Part shown: positions 43,482 through 51,408 of the stretch, in pieces
Position numbering within the stretch: position 1 is the stretch's first letter
Layout of the letters: the number at the start of each line of letters is the position of its first letter
Assembly (NCBI GenBank): GCA_036489565.1
Contig: DASXFN010000035.1
Span: forward strand, 1 to 54,788
Length of the DNA stretch: 54,788 bases
Direction of reading: 5' to 3'
Source: JAICKN01 sp036489565
GTDB taxonomy: Bacteria; Acidobacteriota; Terriglobia; Terriglobales; Acidobacteriaceae
Position numbers and translations under genes: made by a program
Notes under the pieces: model-generated
Seen by the model: the letters and a program-made list of their open reading frames with translations, nothing else
Told to the model about the DNA's origin: nothing
The model's database searches: none

Positions 43482-44681
43482 TTGCCGCCCACAGCGCATT
43501 TGTCCATCCGAATCAGATCCATCGCCATATTTGCATTTGTCGCTTTGCTCTGCGGCACGCAGGCACTTGCAACCAAGCGACCCGGAGATAAAGATGTCGT
43601 CATTCGAAGCATTGGAAAACAACCTTCGCAATTGGTTTTTGCATGTGACCGGCCTACCTCCCAGCTAGCCGCTCTGTTTACTCCGCAGTTGATCGCTGAC
43701 TTGAAAGCATTGCACGCAGGCATCGCTCTTTCTATAGAAGACTTCAGCCCAGCCCGTGCGCAGGTGGTCCAGCAATTGAATGCTGCGGGCATTCCTATGA
43801 CGGCCTGGATTGTGCTTCCCAAAGAGCAGGGCTACTACGTGAATGCAAGCAACGCCGCGCAAACTGCCGAGCGTTTTGAGGGATTTGATAAGTGGACAAC
43901 CGCCAATGGCTTGCGTTGGCAGGCGGTTGGCCTTGACATCGAGCCAAATTACAGCGAGTTCGCGGATTTTCACGGTCATAAGTTGCGACTGGCGTGGACA
44001 CTGATTAAGCGGGCCTTCGATGGGAAGCGGGTTCAACGCGCGAGGGCGGCATACACAGCGTTGATTGGAAAAATCCGGTCGCGTGGATACTCCGTGCAGA
44101 CTTATCAACTGGAGTTCATTGTTCCAGAACGCAAGGCGCATTCCACATTGCTGGAGCGGATTTTAGGCGTGGTGGATGTTCGCGGCGACGATGAAGTGCT
44201 GATGCTTTACAGCAGCTTCAATCACAAAATGGGAGCGGCCGTAATTTCGCAATTTGCTCCCGACGCGCAGACTGTGGCCATTGGCAGCACGGCTCCCAGT
44301 GGAGATGCTGCGATGGACAAGAAATACCCTCCGCTGAATTGGGAAGAATTCTCGCGCGATTTGCTGGTGGCCCACCACTTTTCTCCGGTGATCGGTGTGT
44401 ACAGCCTTGAGGGTTGTGTTCAGCAGGGCTTCATTCCCCGCCTAAAAACCATGGATTGGAAACAGACAGTGGTCATTCCTGCGTCTTCGGTACAAGAGGC
44501 ATTTCACGTTGCGCGCGGGATTCAGTCCGTACTGTGGATCGGTTCGCATTTGTTTTATTTCATTGCGTTCTTTCTTTTGCTCGCAATCTGGCTTGTAAGA
44601 ATGTTTGTGAAGTGGCGCAGGCGAAAGCGGGCGGCACGAATGGTCGAATCGCAAACTGCCGGTACTGCTCGTCAGAATTGA
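43482..44681 (+). CDS. Membrane-anchored TIM-barrel-like protein of unknown function
   Basis: Protein of 399 aa starting at TTG 43482, which has a perfect AGGAGG spaced 5 nt. An N-terminal signal or anchor (IAIFAFVALLCGTQALA) leads to an extracytoplasmic domain of about 300 residues. This carries LKALHAGIALSIEDF, GIPMTAWIVLPKEQGYYV and AVGLDIEPNYSEF, a pattern like alternating beta/alpha barrel strands of GH18-like or DUF4434-like hydrolases, with D-x-E acids. A C-terminal TM helix (LFYFIAFFLLLAIWLVRMF) and a basic tail (KWRRRKRAAR) follow. This gives a periplasmic barrel tethered at both ends. No close family was recognised; a glycan-binding or glycosidase role is inference. Confidence 0.6.
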   Translation: MPPTAHLSIRIRSIAIFAFVALLCGTQALATKRPGDKDVVIRSIGKQPSQLVFACDRPTSQLAALFTPQLIADLKALHAGIALSIEDFSPARAQVVQQLNAAGIPMTAWIVLPKEQGYYVNASNAAQTAERFEGFDKWTTANGLRWQAVGLDIEPNYSEFADFHGHKLRLAWTLIKRAFDGKRVQRARAAYTALIGKIRSRGYSVQTYQLEFIVPERKAHSTLLERILGVVDVRGDDEVLMLYSSFNHKMGAAVISQFAPDAQTVAIGSTAPSGDAAMDKKYPPLNWEEFSRDLLVAHHFSPVIGVYSLEGCVQQGFIPRLKTMDWKQTVVIPASSVQEAFHVARGIQSVLWIGSHLFYFIAFFLLLAIWLVRMFVKWRRRKRAARMVESQTAGTARQN

Positions 44682-44739
44682 GAGTTGAGGATAAATGCTC
44701 TGACGCATCCGGTGGATCGGTTATGGTTAGGTCCCATAG

Positions 44740-45024
44740 TTAAAATGTTTCCGGCCATTGTTGAGAGCCGTGATAAACGGCAAGAATTACGATTCGATCT
44801 GAATCAATTGTGTAGGCTACGATGAACGGCGTGCCTGAGATCACTAGCTCGCGCGTATCCGGGATGCGGCCGATTCTGCCGGACATGGGAAAGCTTTCCA
44901 ATTGTTGAACATTCGCGACGATCTGCAACACGACATTGAGGGAGACCTTCTCGCTGTTGGATAAAGCAATATAGTCTCGCGCCTGATCAAGCTGCCGGGT
45001 GGCCTGATTGGTCCAAACAATCAC
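44740..45024 (-). CDS. RelE/ParE-family toxin
   Basis: Small basic-to-neutral protein (94 aa) of the ParE/RelE superfamily. It begins IVWTNQATRQLDQARDYIAL, with VLQIVANVQQLESFPMSGR and IPDTRELVISGTPFIVAYTI, and ends VILAVYHGSQQWPETF. Members act as gyrase poisons (ParE) or mRNA interferases (RelE); which applies is not clear. Its start overlaps the antitoxin stop by 4 bp (45021-45024), the usual type II arrangement with antitoxin first. Confidence 0.85.
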   Translation of the reverse strand: MIVWTNQATRQLDQARDYIALSNSEKVSLNVVLQIVANVQQLESFPMSGRIGRIPDTRELVISGTPFIVAYTIDSDRIVILAVYHGSQQWPETF

Positions 45025-45272
45025 TTACTGGCGCGTCCGGTTTTCCTGATACGCCTGACAACCTCTTCGTGGTTTATAAACTGGCCTTCGCGCATCTGCT
45101 GAAGCCCTTTGCGGACGAGTGTGTCCTGATAGGTGTGCAGTTCGATGTAGTTTGTAATGGCCTCATTGATCAGGTAGCTGCGCGGGCGGTCCTGGGCAGC
45201 CGCCAGTGAGTCGAGAGCGTCAATCTTGCCGGCGTCGGCACGGAAACTGATGGTTTTTTCCGCATTTGCCAT
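45021..45272 (-). CDS. Ribbon-helix-helix antitoxin
   Basis: Antitoxin of 83 aa. The N-terminal ribbon-helix-helix KTISFRADAGKIDALDSLAA binds DNA and represses the pair; PRSYLINEAITNYIELH is helix 2. The C-terminal part (LVRKGLQQMREGQFINHEEV, then VRRIRKTGRASK) would neutralise the toxin. It is CopG/ParD-like. It precedes the toxin with a 4-bp overlap. The upstream region holds a dyad and direct repeats (45285-45307). Confidence 0.85.
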   Translation of the reverse strand: MANAEKTISFRADAGKIDALDSLAAAQDRPRSYLINEAITNYIELHTYQDTLVRKGLQQMREGQFINHEEVVRRIRKTGRASK

Positions 45273-45284
45273 GATGCTGGGAAG

Positions 45285-45307
45285 ATACTACGTATTATTT
45301 TGTATTA
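45285..45307. promoter_or_regulatory. Operator/promoter region of the toxin-antitoxin pair
   Basis: The dyad ATAC-TAC-GTAT (45285-45295) overlaps the first of two direct GTATTA repeats (45292-45297 and 45302-45307), set one helical turn apart. The antitoxin ATG lies 12 bp away. A TAATAC -10-like box overlaps the repeats. This fits autoregulation by the ribbon-helix-helix protein. Confidence 0.5.
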
Positions 45308-45353
45308 CAACGGGCCTATATAATCCAATTGCTGTTGTCAGGAAACCAGCAGC

Positions 45354-45905
45354 CTACAGCTTCGGCAGCACAATCCCCTTCTGCGACTGATATTTTCCCT
45401 TGCGGTCCGCGTAGCTGATTTCGCAAACTTCGTCGGACTGGAAGAAGATGATCTGGCAGAGACCCTCATTGGCATAAATCTTTGCCGGCAGAGGAGTTGT
45501 GTTGGAGATTTCCAGCGTTACAAAGCCTTCCCACTCCGGCTCAAAGGGAGTGACGTTCACAATGATTCCGCAGCGCGCATAGGTGGACTTGCCCACGCAA
45601 ATTGTCAGCACATCGCGGGGGATTTTGAAATATTCCACCGAGCGGGCCAGCGCGAAGGAATTCGGCGGGACGATGCAAACGCTTGATTGCACAGTGACAA
45701 ACGACTTTTCATCAAAGTGCTTGGGATCGACAATCGTAGAGTTGACGTTGGTGAAGATCTTGAACTCGTCGGCTACCCGCAAGTCGTATCCATACGAAGA
45801 GAGACCGTAGGAGATGCAGCCTTCCCGTACCTGCTTCTCGGAGAAGGGGTTAATCATGTCGTGTTCTTTGGCGTTTTTGCGGATCCAGCGGTCACTTTTC
45901 AGCAT
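45354..45905 (-). CDS. dcd: dCTP deaminase
   Basis: Converts dCTP to dUTP, the first step towards dTTP in organisms lacking other routes. The trimeric dUTPase-fold motifs are visible: YGLSSYGYDLRVADEFKIF, VGKSTYARCGIIVNVTPFEP and WEGFVTLEISNTTPLPAKIY with the catalytic Glu, plus the end GKYQSQKGIVLPKL. Length 183 aa is standard. AGGAG precedes the ATG. It is monocistronic. Confidence 0.93.
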   Translation of the reverse strand: MLKSDRWIRKNAKEHDMINPFSEKQVREGCISYGLSSYGYDLRVADEFKIFTNVNSTIVDPKHFDEKSFVTVQSSVCIVPPNSFALARSVEYFKIPRDVLTICVGKSTYARCGIIVNVTPFEPEWEGFVTLEISNTTPLPAKIYANEGLCQIIFFQSDEVCEISYADRKGKYQSQKGIVLPKL

Positions 45906-45988
45906 AGTTCTCCTGGGAAATTTGTAGTTTAGGCTATTTTGGCTGGTGAAAACTGAGGTGCCAGCATCTTACGGGACAATGGGGGCCG

Positions 45989-46017
45989 TTGACAATCTCC
46001 CTTATGTTCCTTAGCAT
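45989..46017 (+). promoter_or_regulatory. Promoter of the HU/IHF gene
   Basis: TTGACA (45989-45994) and TAGCAT (46012-46017) are separated by 17 bp. It sits where a longer reading of the gene would begin (the TTG of TTGACA), supporting the downstream GTG start. Confidence 0.6.
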
Positions 46018-46060
46018 CAATCACTTGGTGGGATTTGATTCCGCTTGGGGGTTTGCCACC

Positions 46061-46336
46061 GTGATTAAGCTCGACATTATCAACGAAGTTTGCGAAAAGA
46101 TGGGCTCCGGCTTCACCAAGAGCAAGGCTGAAGTCGCCGTGGAGACTGTCTTTGACAGCATGAAGAAGGCCCTGGCCAAGGGCGATCGCATTGAATTGCG
46201 GGGGTTTGGCGTGTTTAACGTCCGCCCGCGCAAAACGGGCATTGGCCGCAATCCTCGGACTGGCGCGGAAGTTTCCATTCCTCCCGGCAAGGCCGTGCGC
46301 TTTAAGCCCGGCAAGGAATTGCAGTCGATTGATTAG
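46061..46336 (+). CDS. HU/IHF-family DNA-binding protein
   Basis: Histone-like DNA-bending protein of 91 aa. Motifs: IINEVCEKMGSGFTKSKAEV, DRIELRGFGVFNVRPRKTGI, and GRNPRTGAEVSIPPGKAVRF, the beta-ribbon arm with the Pro at its tip; residue GKELQSID ends it. GTG 46061 is preferred: upstream frame 45989-46060 covers the promoter and the product would otherwise carry a non-family leader. IHF-alpha-like versus HU cannot be separated by eye. It lies upstream of the site-2 protease gene. Confidence 0.88.
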   Translation: MIKLDIINEVCEKMGSGFTKSKAEVAVETVFDSMKKALAKGDRIELRGFGVFNVRPRKTGIGRNPRTGAEVSIPPGKAVRFKPGKELQSID

Positions 46337-46479
46337 GTTTAGCGGCTGGCCGCGAACTTGATCGTGATCGCCGGTAGTGACCCGCTTGTTGAGACCATCA
46401 GGAAACGAAAACTCTTCCGATTTTCCGCTGGCAGGCGATTGCTATCCGTTCATAGTTGATAATAAGCCCAGGATTTCTG

Positions 46480-47490
46480 ATGTCTGATCTCATACCCTCC
46501 GCCCCGCCTGCAACGGAATATCTTTCTCCCATAAAAGTGACGGTGGTACGGCCGCGGAGAAAACACTATTGGCTGTACGGCTTGATGCTGTTATTGACCA
46601 TCTTTACTACCCTGGTCGTCGGCGCGCGCATTGAGTTCAACTTTCTTCACAACTCGCCAGCCTTTTTGTTTAACGATCAGGCGTTTAGTTTCTTTCCGGT
46701 AAGTTGGGTATTGGCGCAACCCTCGCGCCTGTTACTGGGTATTCCTTTTGCCGCGACGCTCATGCTGATCCTGTTCGCGCACGAAATGGGGCACTATCTC
46801 GGCTGCCTGTATTACCGAGTGGAAGCGACTTTGCCGTTGTTCATTCCCGCGCCCACTTTATTCGGCACGCTGGGCGCGTTCATTCGCATTCGTTCCCAGA
46901 TACGCTCCCGCACAGCACTTTTTGATATTGGCATTGCTGGGCCCATTGCCGGATTCGTAGTTGCGATTGTTGCGCTCGCGATTTCATTGCCTATGTCCCG
47001 CATTGGAGCGCCGCTGCCTGCTTCTGACCCACAACTTGGATATCCCCTGATCTTTCACCTGGCCGCGCGCTTTCTTCCTCCGCATGGCGGAGCGGCGGCA
47101 TTGCAAAGTATCTATTTCCATCCCGTTGCGATTGCCGCCTGGATTGGAATGTTCGCGACGGCGCTGAATCTACTGCCGGGCGGGCAACTGGACGGCGGAC
47201 ACATTATCTATTCACTGGCGCCGCCCGCTCATCGCATCATTTCCTGGGCGGCGATTGCCGTGCTCGTGGTGCTGTCGATTTACTGCTGGGCGGGGTGGCT
47301 TTTGTGGGCCGTCTTATTAGGCCTGACCGGAATGCGCCACCCTTCGGTGCCGGAGTTTCCCGGCCTGAAAGGACGCCGAACTCTCGCTATTTTTGGGCTG
47401 CTCATGCTGGTACTTACCTTCGCCCCCGCGCCGACGACCAACAGTTCTTTGCTCCAGGCCATCGCGCAGATCCACGGCGACTCTAGGTAG
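46480..47490 (+). CDS. Site-2 protease family membrane metalloprotease (M50)
   Basis: Intramembrane zinc protease of 336 aa. The metal motif HEMGH is in LFAHEMGHYLGCLYY and the second site NLLPGGQLDGGHIIY gives the third ligand. About six or seven hydrophobic segments are seen (LLLTIFTTLVVGARI, LLGIPFAATLMLILF, GIAGPIAGFVVAIVALAI, IAVLVVLSIYCWAGW, and others). S2P relatives release membrane-bound anti-sigma or transcription factors. ATG 46480 has AGGA spaced 6 nt; a TTG eight codons upstream was not used. Substrate unknown. Confidence 0.88.
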   Translation: MSDLIPSAPPATEYLSPIKVTVVRPRRKHYWLYGLMLLLTIFTTLVVGARIEFNFLHNSPAFLFNDQAFSFFPVSWVLAQPSRLLLGIPFAATLMLILFAHEMGHYLGCLYYRVEATLPLFIPAPTLFGTLGAFIRIRSQIRSRTALFDIGIAGPIAGFVVAIVALAISLPMSRIGAPLPASDPQLGYPLIFHLAARFLPPHGGAAALQSIYFHPVAIAAWIGMFATALNLLPGGQLDGGHIIYSLAPPAHRIISWAAIAVLVVLSIYCWAGWLLWAVLLGLTGMRHPSVPEFPGLKGRRTLAIFGLLMLVLTFAPAPTTNSSLLQAIAQIHGDSR

Positions 47491-47861
47491 TCGTACAGCA
47501 ATAAACGTACGTACTAGCTTAGGGTATCTATCGCCGTTTCTACCAATTTCAAGAACTCGTATTCGCGATCGCGGAGGCTTTGTTGATGCGGTTCTTAGGG
47601 CTTTCATAACATCAATCATTGCAGTGTTTCCGTCAGTGAATGTTTGGCATAGTTCTTGCACCACAGTTGTCGAGTGTCGTTTGTATTTTCTAAGGCCATA
47701 CCGTTTCCTTCCTAGGCAATCTCTAAGCCAACTTATGACATTTTCGGGGCTGCTGGGGAGAGCAGCGCTTGAGGGTACGTCAGAAGGGCCGATCCTGAAT
47801 TTCGCTACCAGCGCCAAGTCGAGCGAGAACAGGACGAACATAAAAAGTGAGGAAGTTAGTT
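47491..47861. other. Intergenic region before the TonB-receptor gene
   Basis: This 371-bp gap has no supported gene. Opposite-strand and forward frames across it overlap neighbours and look spurious. It is AT-richer than the flanking genes. Near the receptor start, GGAAG is followed 6 nt later by the ATG at 47862. Confidence 0.45.
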
Positions 47862-50800
47862 ATGTCATCATTACGGTCGTTGTTGCTCCCCTTTGCCTTG
47901 GCATTTGCCATTCTTCAGGCCATGCCAGCGGCTTCGCAGTCGGTAATTTCCGGCGATCTTACCGGAGTCGTTTCTGATCCTAGTGGCGCGGTCATACCCC
48001 AGGCCACAGTCAACTTAAAAAGCGCCGATACCGGCCAGGCGCAAACCGCCAAGACGAATACCGATGGAACATTCCGATTTTCACTGCTCAAACCGGGAAA
48101 CTATGTGGTATCTGCAGAGGCCAGTGGTTTTCAAACCGCGCAAGGCAAAGCAGTTGTCAGCGTTGGACAAGCGACTACGGTGGATTTGAAGATGGTTGTT
48201 TCTTCAAGTAATGAGAAGGTAGAAGTTTCCGCGGAAGGCACCGGCGTGCAAACTGACAACGGCAATCTTTCCACTACCTTCACGCAAAATGAGGTCGCGA
48301 ACGTTCCCAACCCCGGTGGCGATTTGAGCTATCTGGTGCAGACGGCGCCCGGAGCGGTGATGAACACGCAATCGGGATATGGAAACTCTCCCATCAATGG
48401 CTTGCCCGGAACGTCAAACCTGTTCACTTTGGATGGCATGAATGAGAATGATCCATTTTTCAATCTGAATAACTCCGGCGCCACGAACCTGCTGCTGGGA
48501 CAAAATGACGTGCAGGAAGTGTCGGTGGTGAGCAATGGCTATTCAGGGCAATACGGACAGCTCGGTGGCGCGAATGTGAATTACGTGACCAAGTCCGGCA
48601 CTAACGCCTGGCACGGAAACGCGCAGTACTTCTGGAACGGCAGCGTGATGAACGCCAACAACTGGTTCAACAACAATTTGGGTTCACCGCGACCGTTTGA
48701 TAATGCGAATCAATGGGCGGCCTCGATTGGAGGACCCATCAAAAAAGACAGCACCTTCTTCTTTCTAAACACGGAGGGATTGCGTCTTATCATTCCCACC
48801 AGCCAGCCGGTAAATATCCCCAGTCCGCAGTTTGAGGCCGCCACGCTTGCAAATCTTGCGTCTGCGAGCCCTGCATCAATTCCGTTCTATCAGCAGATGT
48901 TCGCCCTCTACAACGGTGCTCCGGGAGCGAATCGCGCGACGAATTCGCTGGCAAGCGGAGGATGCGGAGGTTTTGCGAATCCGCTGCTGGGCTCTTCTCC
49001 ATGCGCCTTGCAATTTCAGTCCACTGCATCGAACGCAACCAGTGAATGGCTGCTGACGGCGCGTGTGGATCAGAATATCGGCGCCAATGACCGCGCATTT
49101 ATCCACTTCCGCACGGACCACGGCGCGCAGGCCACCTACACCGATCCCATTAACTCAGTCTTCAACGCCCAGAGTGTTCAGCCGCAATACGAAGGGCAAT
49201 TGAATGAGACGCATACCTTCAGTGCCAATGCGGTAAATCAATTAATTCTCTCCGGAGCCTGGTACAGCGCGATTTTTGCTCCTCAAAATCTTAGCGTGTC
49301 TTTGGCCGCATTTCCGTACAACCTGGGATTTTCCGGCGGCGCGTTTGCTTTGCTGGGAGGAGAAAACAGCGTTTTCCCGCAAGGCCGCAATGCAACCCAA
49401 TATCAAATCAGCGACGATTACTCCCATGTTCTGGGCAAACACAGTCTGAAATTCGGAGTCAACTTCCGGCGCAACGACATTACCGACTATGACCCGCAGG
49501 AAGGGTCCATTGGATTGAGCGGCGGAGAAACGCTGGCCAATTTCTTCGGGGGGATGGGAAGTACATATGTACAAAACTTCCCCACCAGGGCGACGGAACC
49601 GATCGCACTTTACGGGCTCGGTTTTTACGCGCAGGATGAATTCGCGGCGAGACCAAACCTGAAAATCACGCTGGGATTGCGGGCGGAGCACAACTCAAAT
49701 CCGATTTGCGTGACCGATTGCTTTGCGCGATTTAATAGTTCTTTCGATTCCATCTCCCACGATCCGAACCAGCCCTACAATCAGGCCATCCAGACCGGAT
49801 TGCGGCAGGCGCTGATCGACACGACCAACATTATTTGGGAGCCGCGTCTGGGATTTGCCTGGACGCCGCGAGGCGCTGGAACCGATACCGTGATCCGAGG
49901 GGGAGTGGGAATTTTCGCCGATATCTTCCCGGGCACCGTGGCGGACAATTTCTTGAGGAACCCACCACTCAACAACCAGTTCTCGGCAGGCCTGGCGCCT
50001 CTTTCGCCAGCCGTGGCAGGGAACCAGGCTGCGCTCGCATCGGCAGCCAACGTTGCGTTTAATAATGCGTTTGCTTCTGGCGGAACTTTAAGCAGTATCA
50101 GCGCCACAGTCCCGGGCTTTCTGCCTCCAAACCTGTTTAACGTGGCAAGCAGTACCAGCGCGCCCGAGTACCAGGAATGGAACCTGCAAGTTCAGCAGGG
50201 ATTGGGACGCCGCACGACCGCTTCTTTAGGTTATGTGGGCAATCACGGCATTCATGAGCCGGTGCAAAATGCCGGGCTGAATGCTTATTGCAACGTGGCT
50301 CCGCTTCCATTCTCTTTCTCAAGTAATTCACCGACATGCGCTTCGCAGTTGGGCATTACAACTCCATTTGCCGGATTGCCGTTGAGCCCGATGGATCCGC
50401 GCTTTGGAGTGGTGACAGAGGTGCAGAGTGACGCCATCTCCAACTACAACGGAATGACCGCTTCGTTAACTACCCGGTTCTCGGAGATACAAATTCAGGC
50501 GAACTACACCTGGAGCCATGCGCTGGATGAGATCTCCAATGGCGGCTTCCTGCCCTTTGGAGCGTTTCCCATCACCAACATCAGTATGGTGAACCCGCAA
50601 AATCCATTCAACCTGCGGCAGAATTATGGCAACTCCGACTACGACGTTCGGCAATATTTCAGCATGAATTATGTCTGGAATACGCCGAAACTTCATGGTT
50701 GGATTGGCGCCGTTACCAATTGGACGGTGGCGGGCACTGTATTCTTCCGCACCGGCCTGCCTTTCAGCGCCTACGACTCGGCCACGGAAGGCGTGCTGGG

Positions 50801-51239
50801 TGGATTTAACTACGGTGAGACGGCGCCGGGAGGCACGAGCATCCTCGGGAATTATCCCGGCGGGCAACCGCTTTCATGCAGCGGCAGTGCCGTGAGCACC
50901 CCTTGCTTTACGACGGCGCAGTTCAGTCCAGCGACCGCTGGATTCGGCGACCAGCGCAGAAACCAGTTGTATGGCCCTGATTTCTTCGATACGGATTTGA
51001 GCGTTATGAAGAACTTCAAAGTGCCGGTGGGCGAAAATGGACAGTTTGGAGTAGGGCTGCAATTCTTCAATCTGTTCAACCACCCCAACTTCGATCAGCC
51101 GCTGGGCGATATAGGAAGTCCCTCGCAATTCGGCCTAATTACCCGGACGGTAAGTGTCCCCACGAGTATTCTGGGCTCGTTCCTGAATGGAGATGCTTCG
51201 CCGCGAATGATCCAAGTGAAAGCAAACCTGAGTTTTTAG
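47862..51239 (+). CDS. TonB-dependent outer-membrane receptor, Oar-like with carboxypeptidase-regulatory N-terminal domain
   Basis: Outer-membrane beta-barrel of 1125 aa. A signal peptide (LPFALAFAILQAMPAASQS) is followed by a carboxypeptidase-regulatory beta-sandwich (ISGDLTGVVSDPSGAVIPQA to GYVV-like NYVVSAEASGFQTAQ; about 30-110). Next come a plug domain (FTLDGMNENDPFFNLN) and a long barrel with many Asn/aromatic strands, ending in VKANLSF, a C-terminal Phe for BAM recognition. This architecture is abundant in Acidobacteriota and is thought to take up plant-derived or siderophore-like ligands; the ligand here is unknown. No TonB box was pinned down. A clear terminator follows 15 bp after the stop. 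No partner SusD-type gene adjoins it. Confidence 0.9.
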   Translation: MSSLRSLLLPFALAFAILQAMPAASQSVISGDLTGVVSDPSGAVIPQATVNLKSADTGQAQTAKTNTDGTFRFSLLKPGNYVVSAEASGFQTAQGKAVVSVGQATTVDLKMVVSSSNEKVEVSAEGTGVQTDNGNLSTTFTQNEVANVPNPGGDLSYLVQTAPGAVMNTQSGYGNSPINGLPGTSNLFTLDGMNENDPFFNLNNSGATNLLLGQNDVQEVSVVSNGYSGQYGQLGGANVNYVTKSGTNAWHGNAQYFWNGSVMNANNWFNNNLGSPRPFDNANQWAASIGGPIKKDSTFFFLNTEGLRLIIPTSQPVNIPSPQFEAATLANLASASPASIPFYQQMFALYNGAPGANRATNSLASGGCGGFANPLLGSSPCALQFQSTASNATSEWLLTARVDQNIGANDRAFIHFRTDHGAQATYTDPINSVFNAQSVQPQYEGQLNETHTFSANAVNQLILSGAWYSAIFAPQNLSVSLAAFPYNLGFSGGAFALLGGENSVFPQGRNATQYQISDDYSHVLGKHSLKFGVNFRRNDITDYDPQEGSIGLSGGETLANFFGGMGSTYVQNFPTRATEPIALYGLGFYAQDEFAARPNLKITLGLRAEHNSNPICVTDCFARFNSSFDSISHDPNQPYNQAIQTGLRQALIDTTNIIWEPRLGFAWTPRGAGTDTVIRGGVGIFADIFPGTVADNFLRNPPLNNQFSAGLAPLSPAVAGNQAALASAANVAFNNAFASGGTLSSISATVPGFLPPNLFNVASSTSAPEYQEWNLQVQQGLGRRTTASLGYVGNHGIHEPVQNAGLNAYCNVAPLPFSFSSNSPTCASQLGITTPFAGLPLSPMDPRFGVVTEVQSDAISNYNGMTASLTTRFSEIQIQANYTWSHALDEISNGGFLPFGAFPITNISMVNPQNPFNLRQNYGNSDYDVRQYFSMNYVWNTPKLHGWIGAVTNWTVAGTVFFRTGLPFSAYDSATEGVLGGFNYGETAPGGTSILGNYPGGQPLSCSGSAVSTPCFTTAQFSPATAGFGDQRRNQLYGPDFFDTDLSVMKNFKVPVGENGQFGVGLQFFNLFNHPNFDQPLGDIGSPSQFGLITRTVSVPTSILGSFLNGDASPRMIQVKANLSF

Positions 51240-51253
51240 AGGTTTGAGACCTG

Positions 51254-51287
51254 GGGCAGCCTGAAATTCCGGGCTGCCCGTTCTTTT
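51254..51287 (+). terminator. Intrinsic terminator of the TonB-receptor gene
   Basis: The stem GGGCAGCC (51254-51261) and GGCTGCCC (51272-51279), 8 bp around a 10-nt loop, is followed by TTCTTTT (51281-51287). It begins 15 bp after the receptor stop. Confidence 0.85.
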
Positions 51288-51408
51288 AAAACGTAGGATT
51301 TTCCCTGCGTCCTTCAGACATAACTTGGGTAACTTTGGGGCGCGAGCGAACGGATGCTAGGCTCGAAATGGAGCATAGTCAACTGTTTGCAGACGGCTCC
51401 CATTCAAC

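Noticed and set aside
47317..47841. Minus-strand 174-codon frame after the site-2 protease gene.
   Set aside because: It overlaps the 3' end of a well-supported gene, has no recognisable domain, and is basic in the manner of shadow frames.
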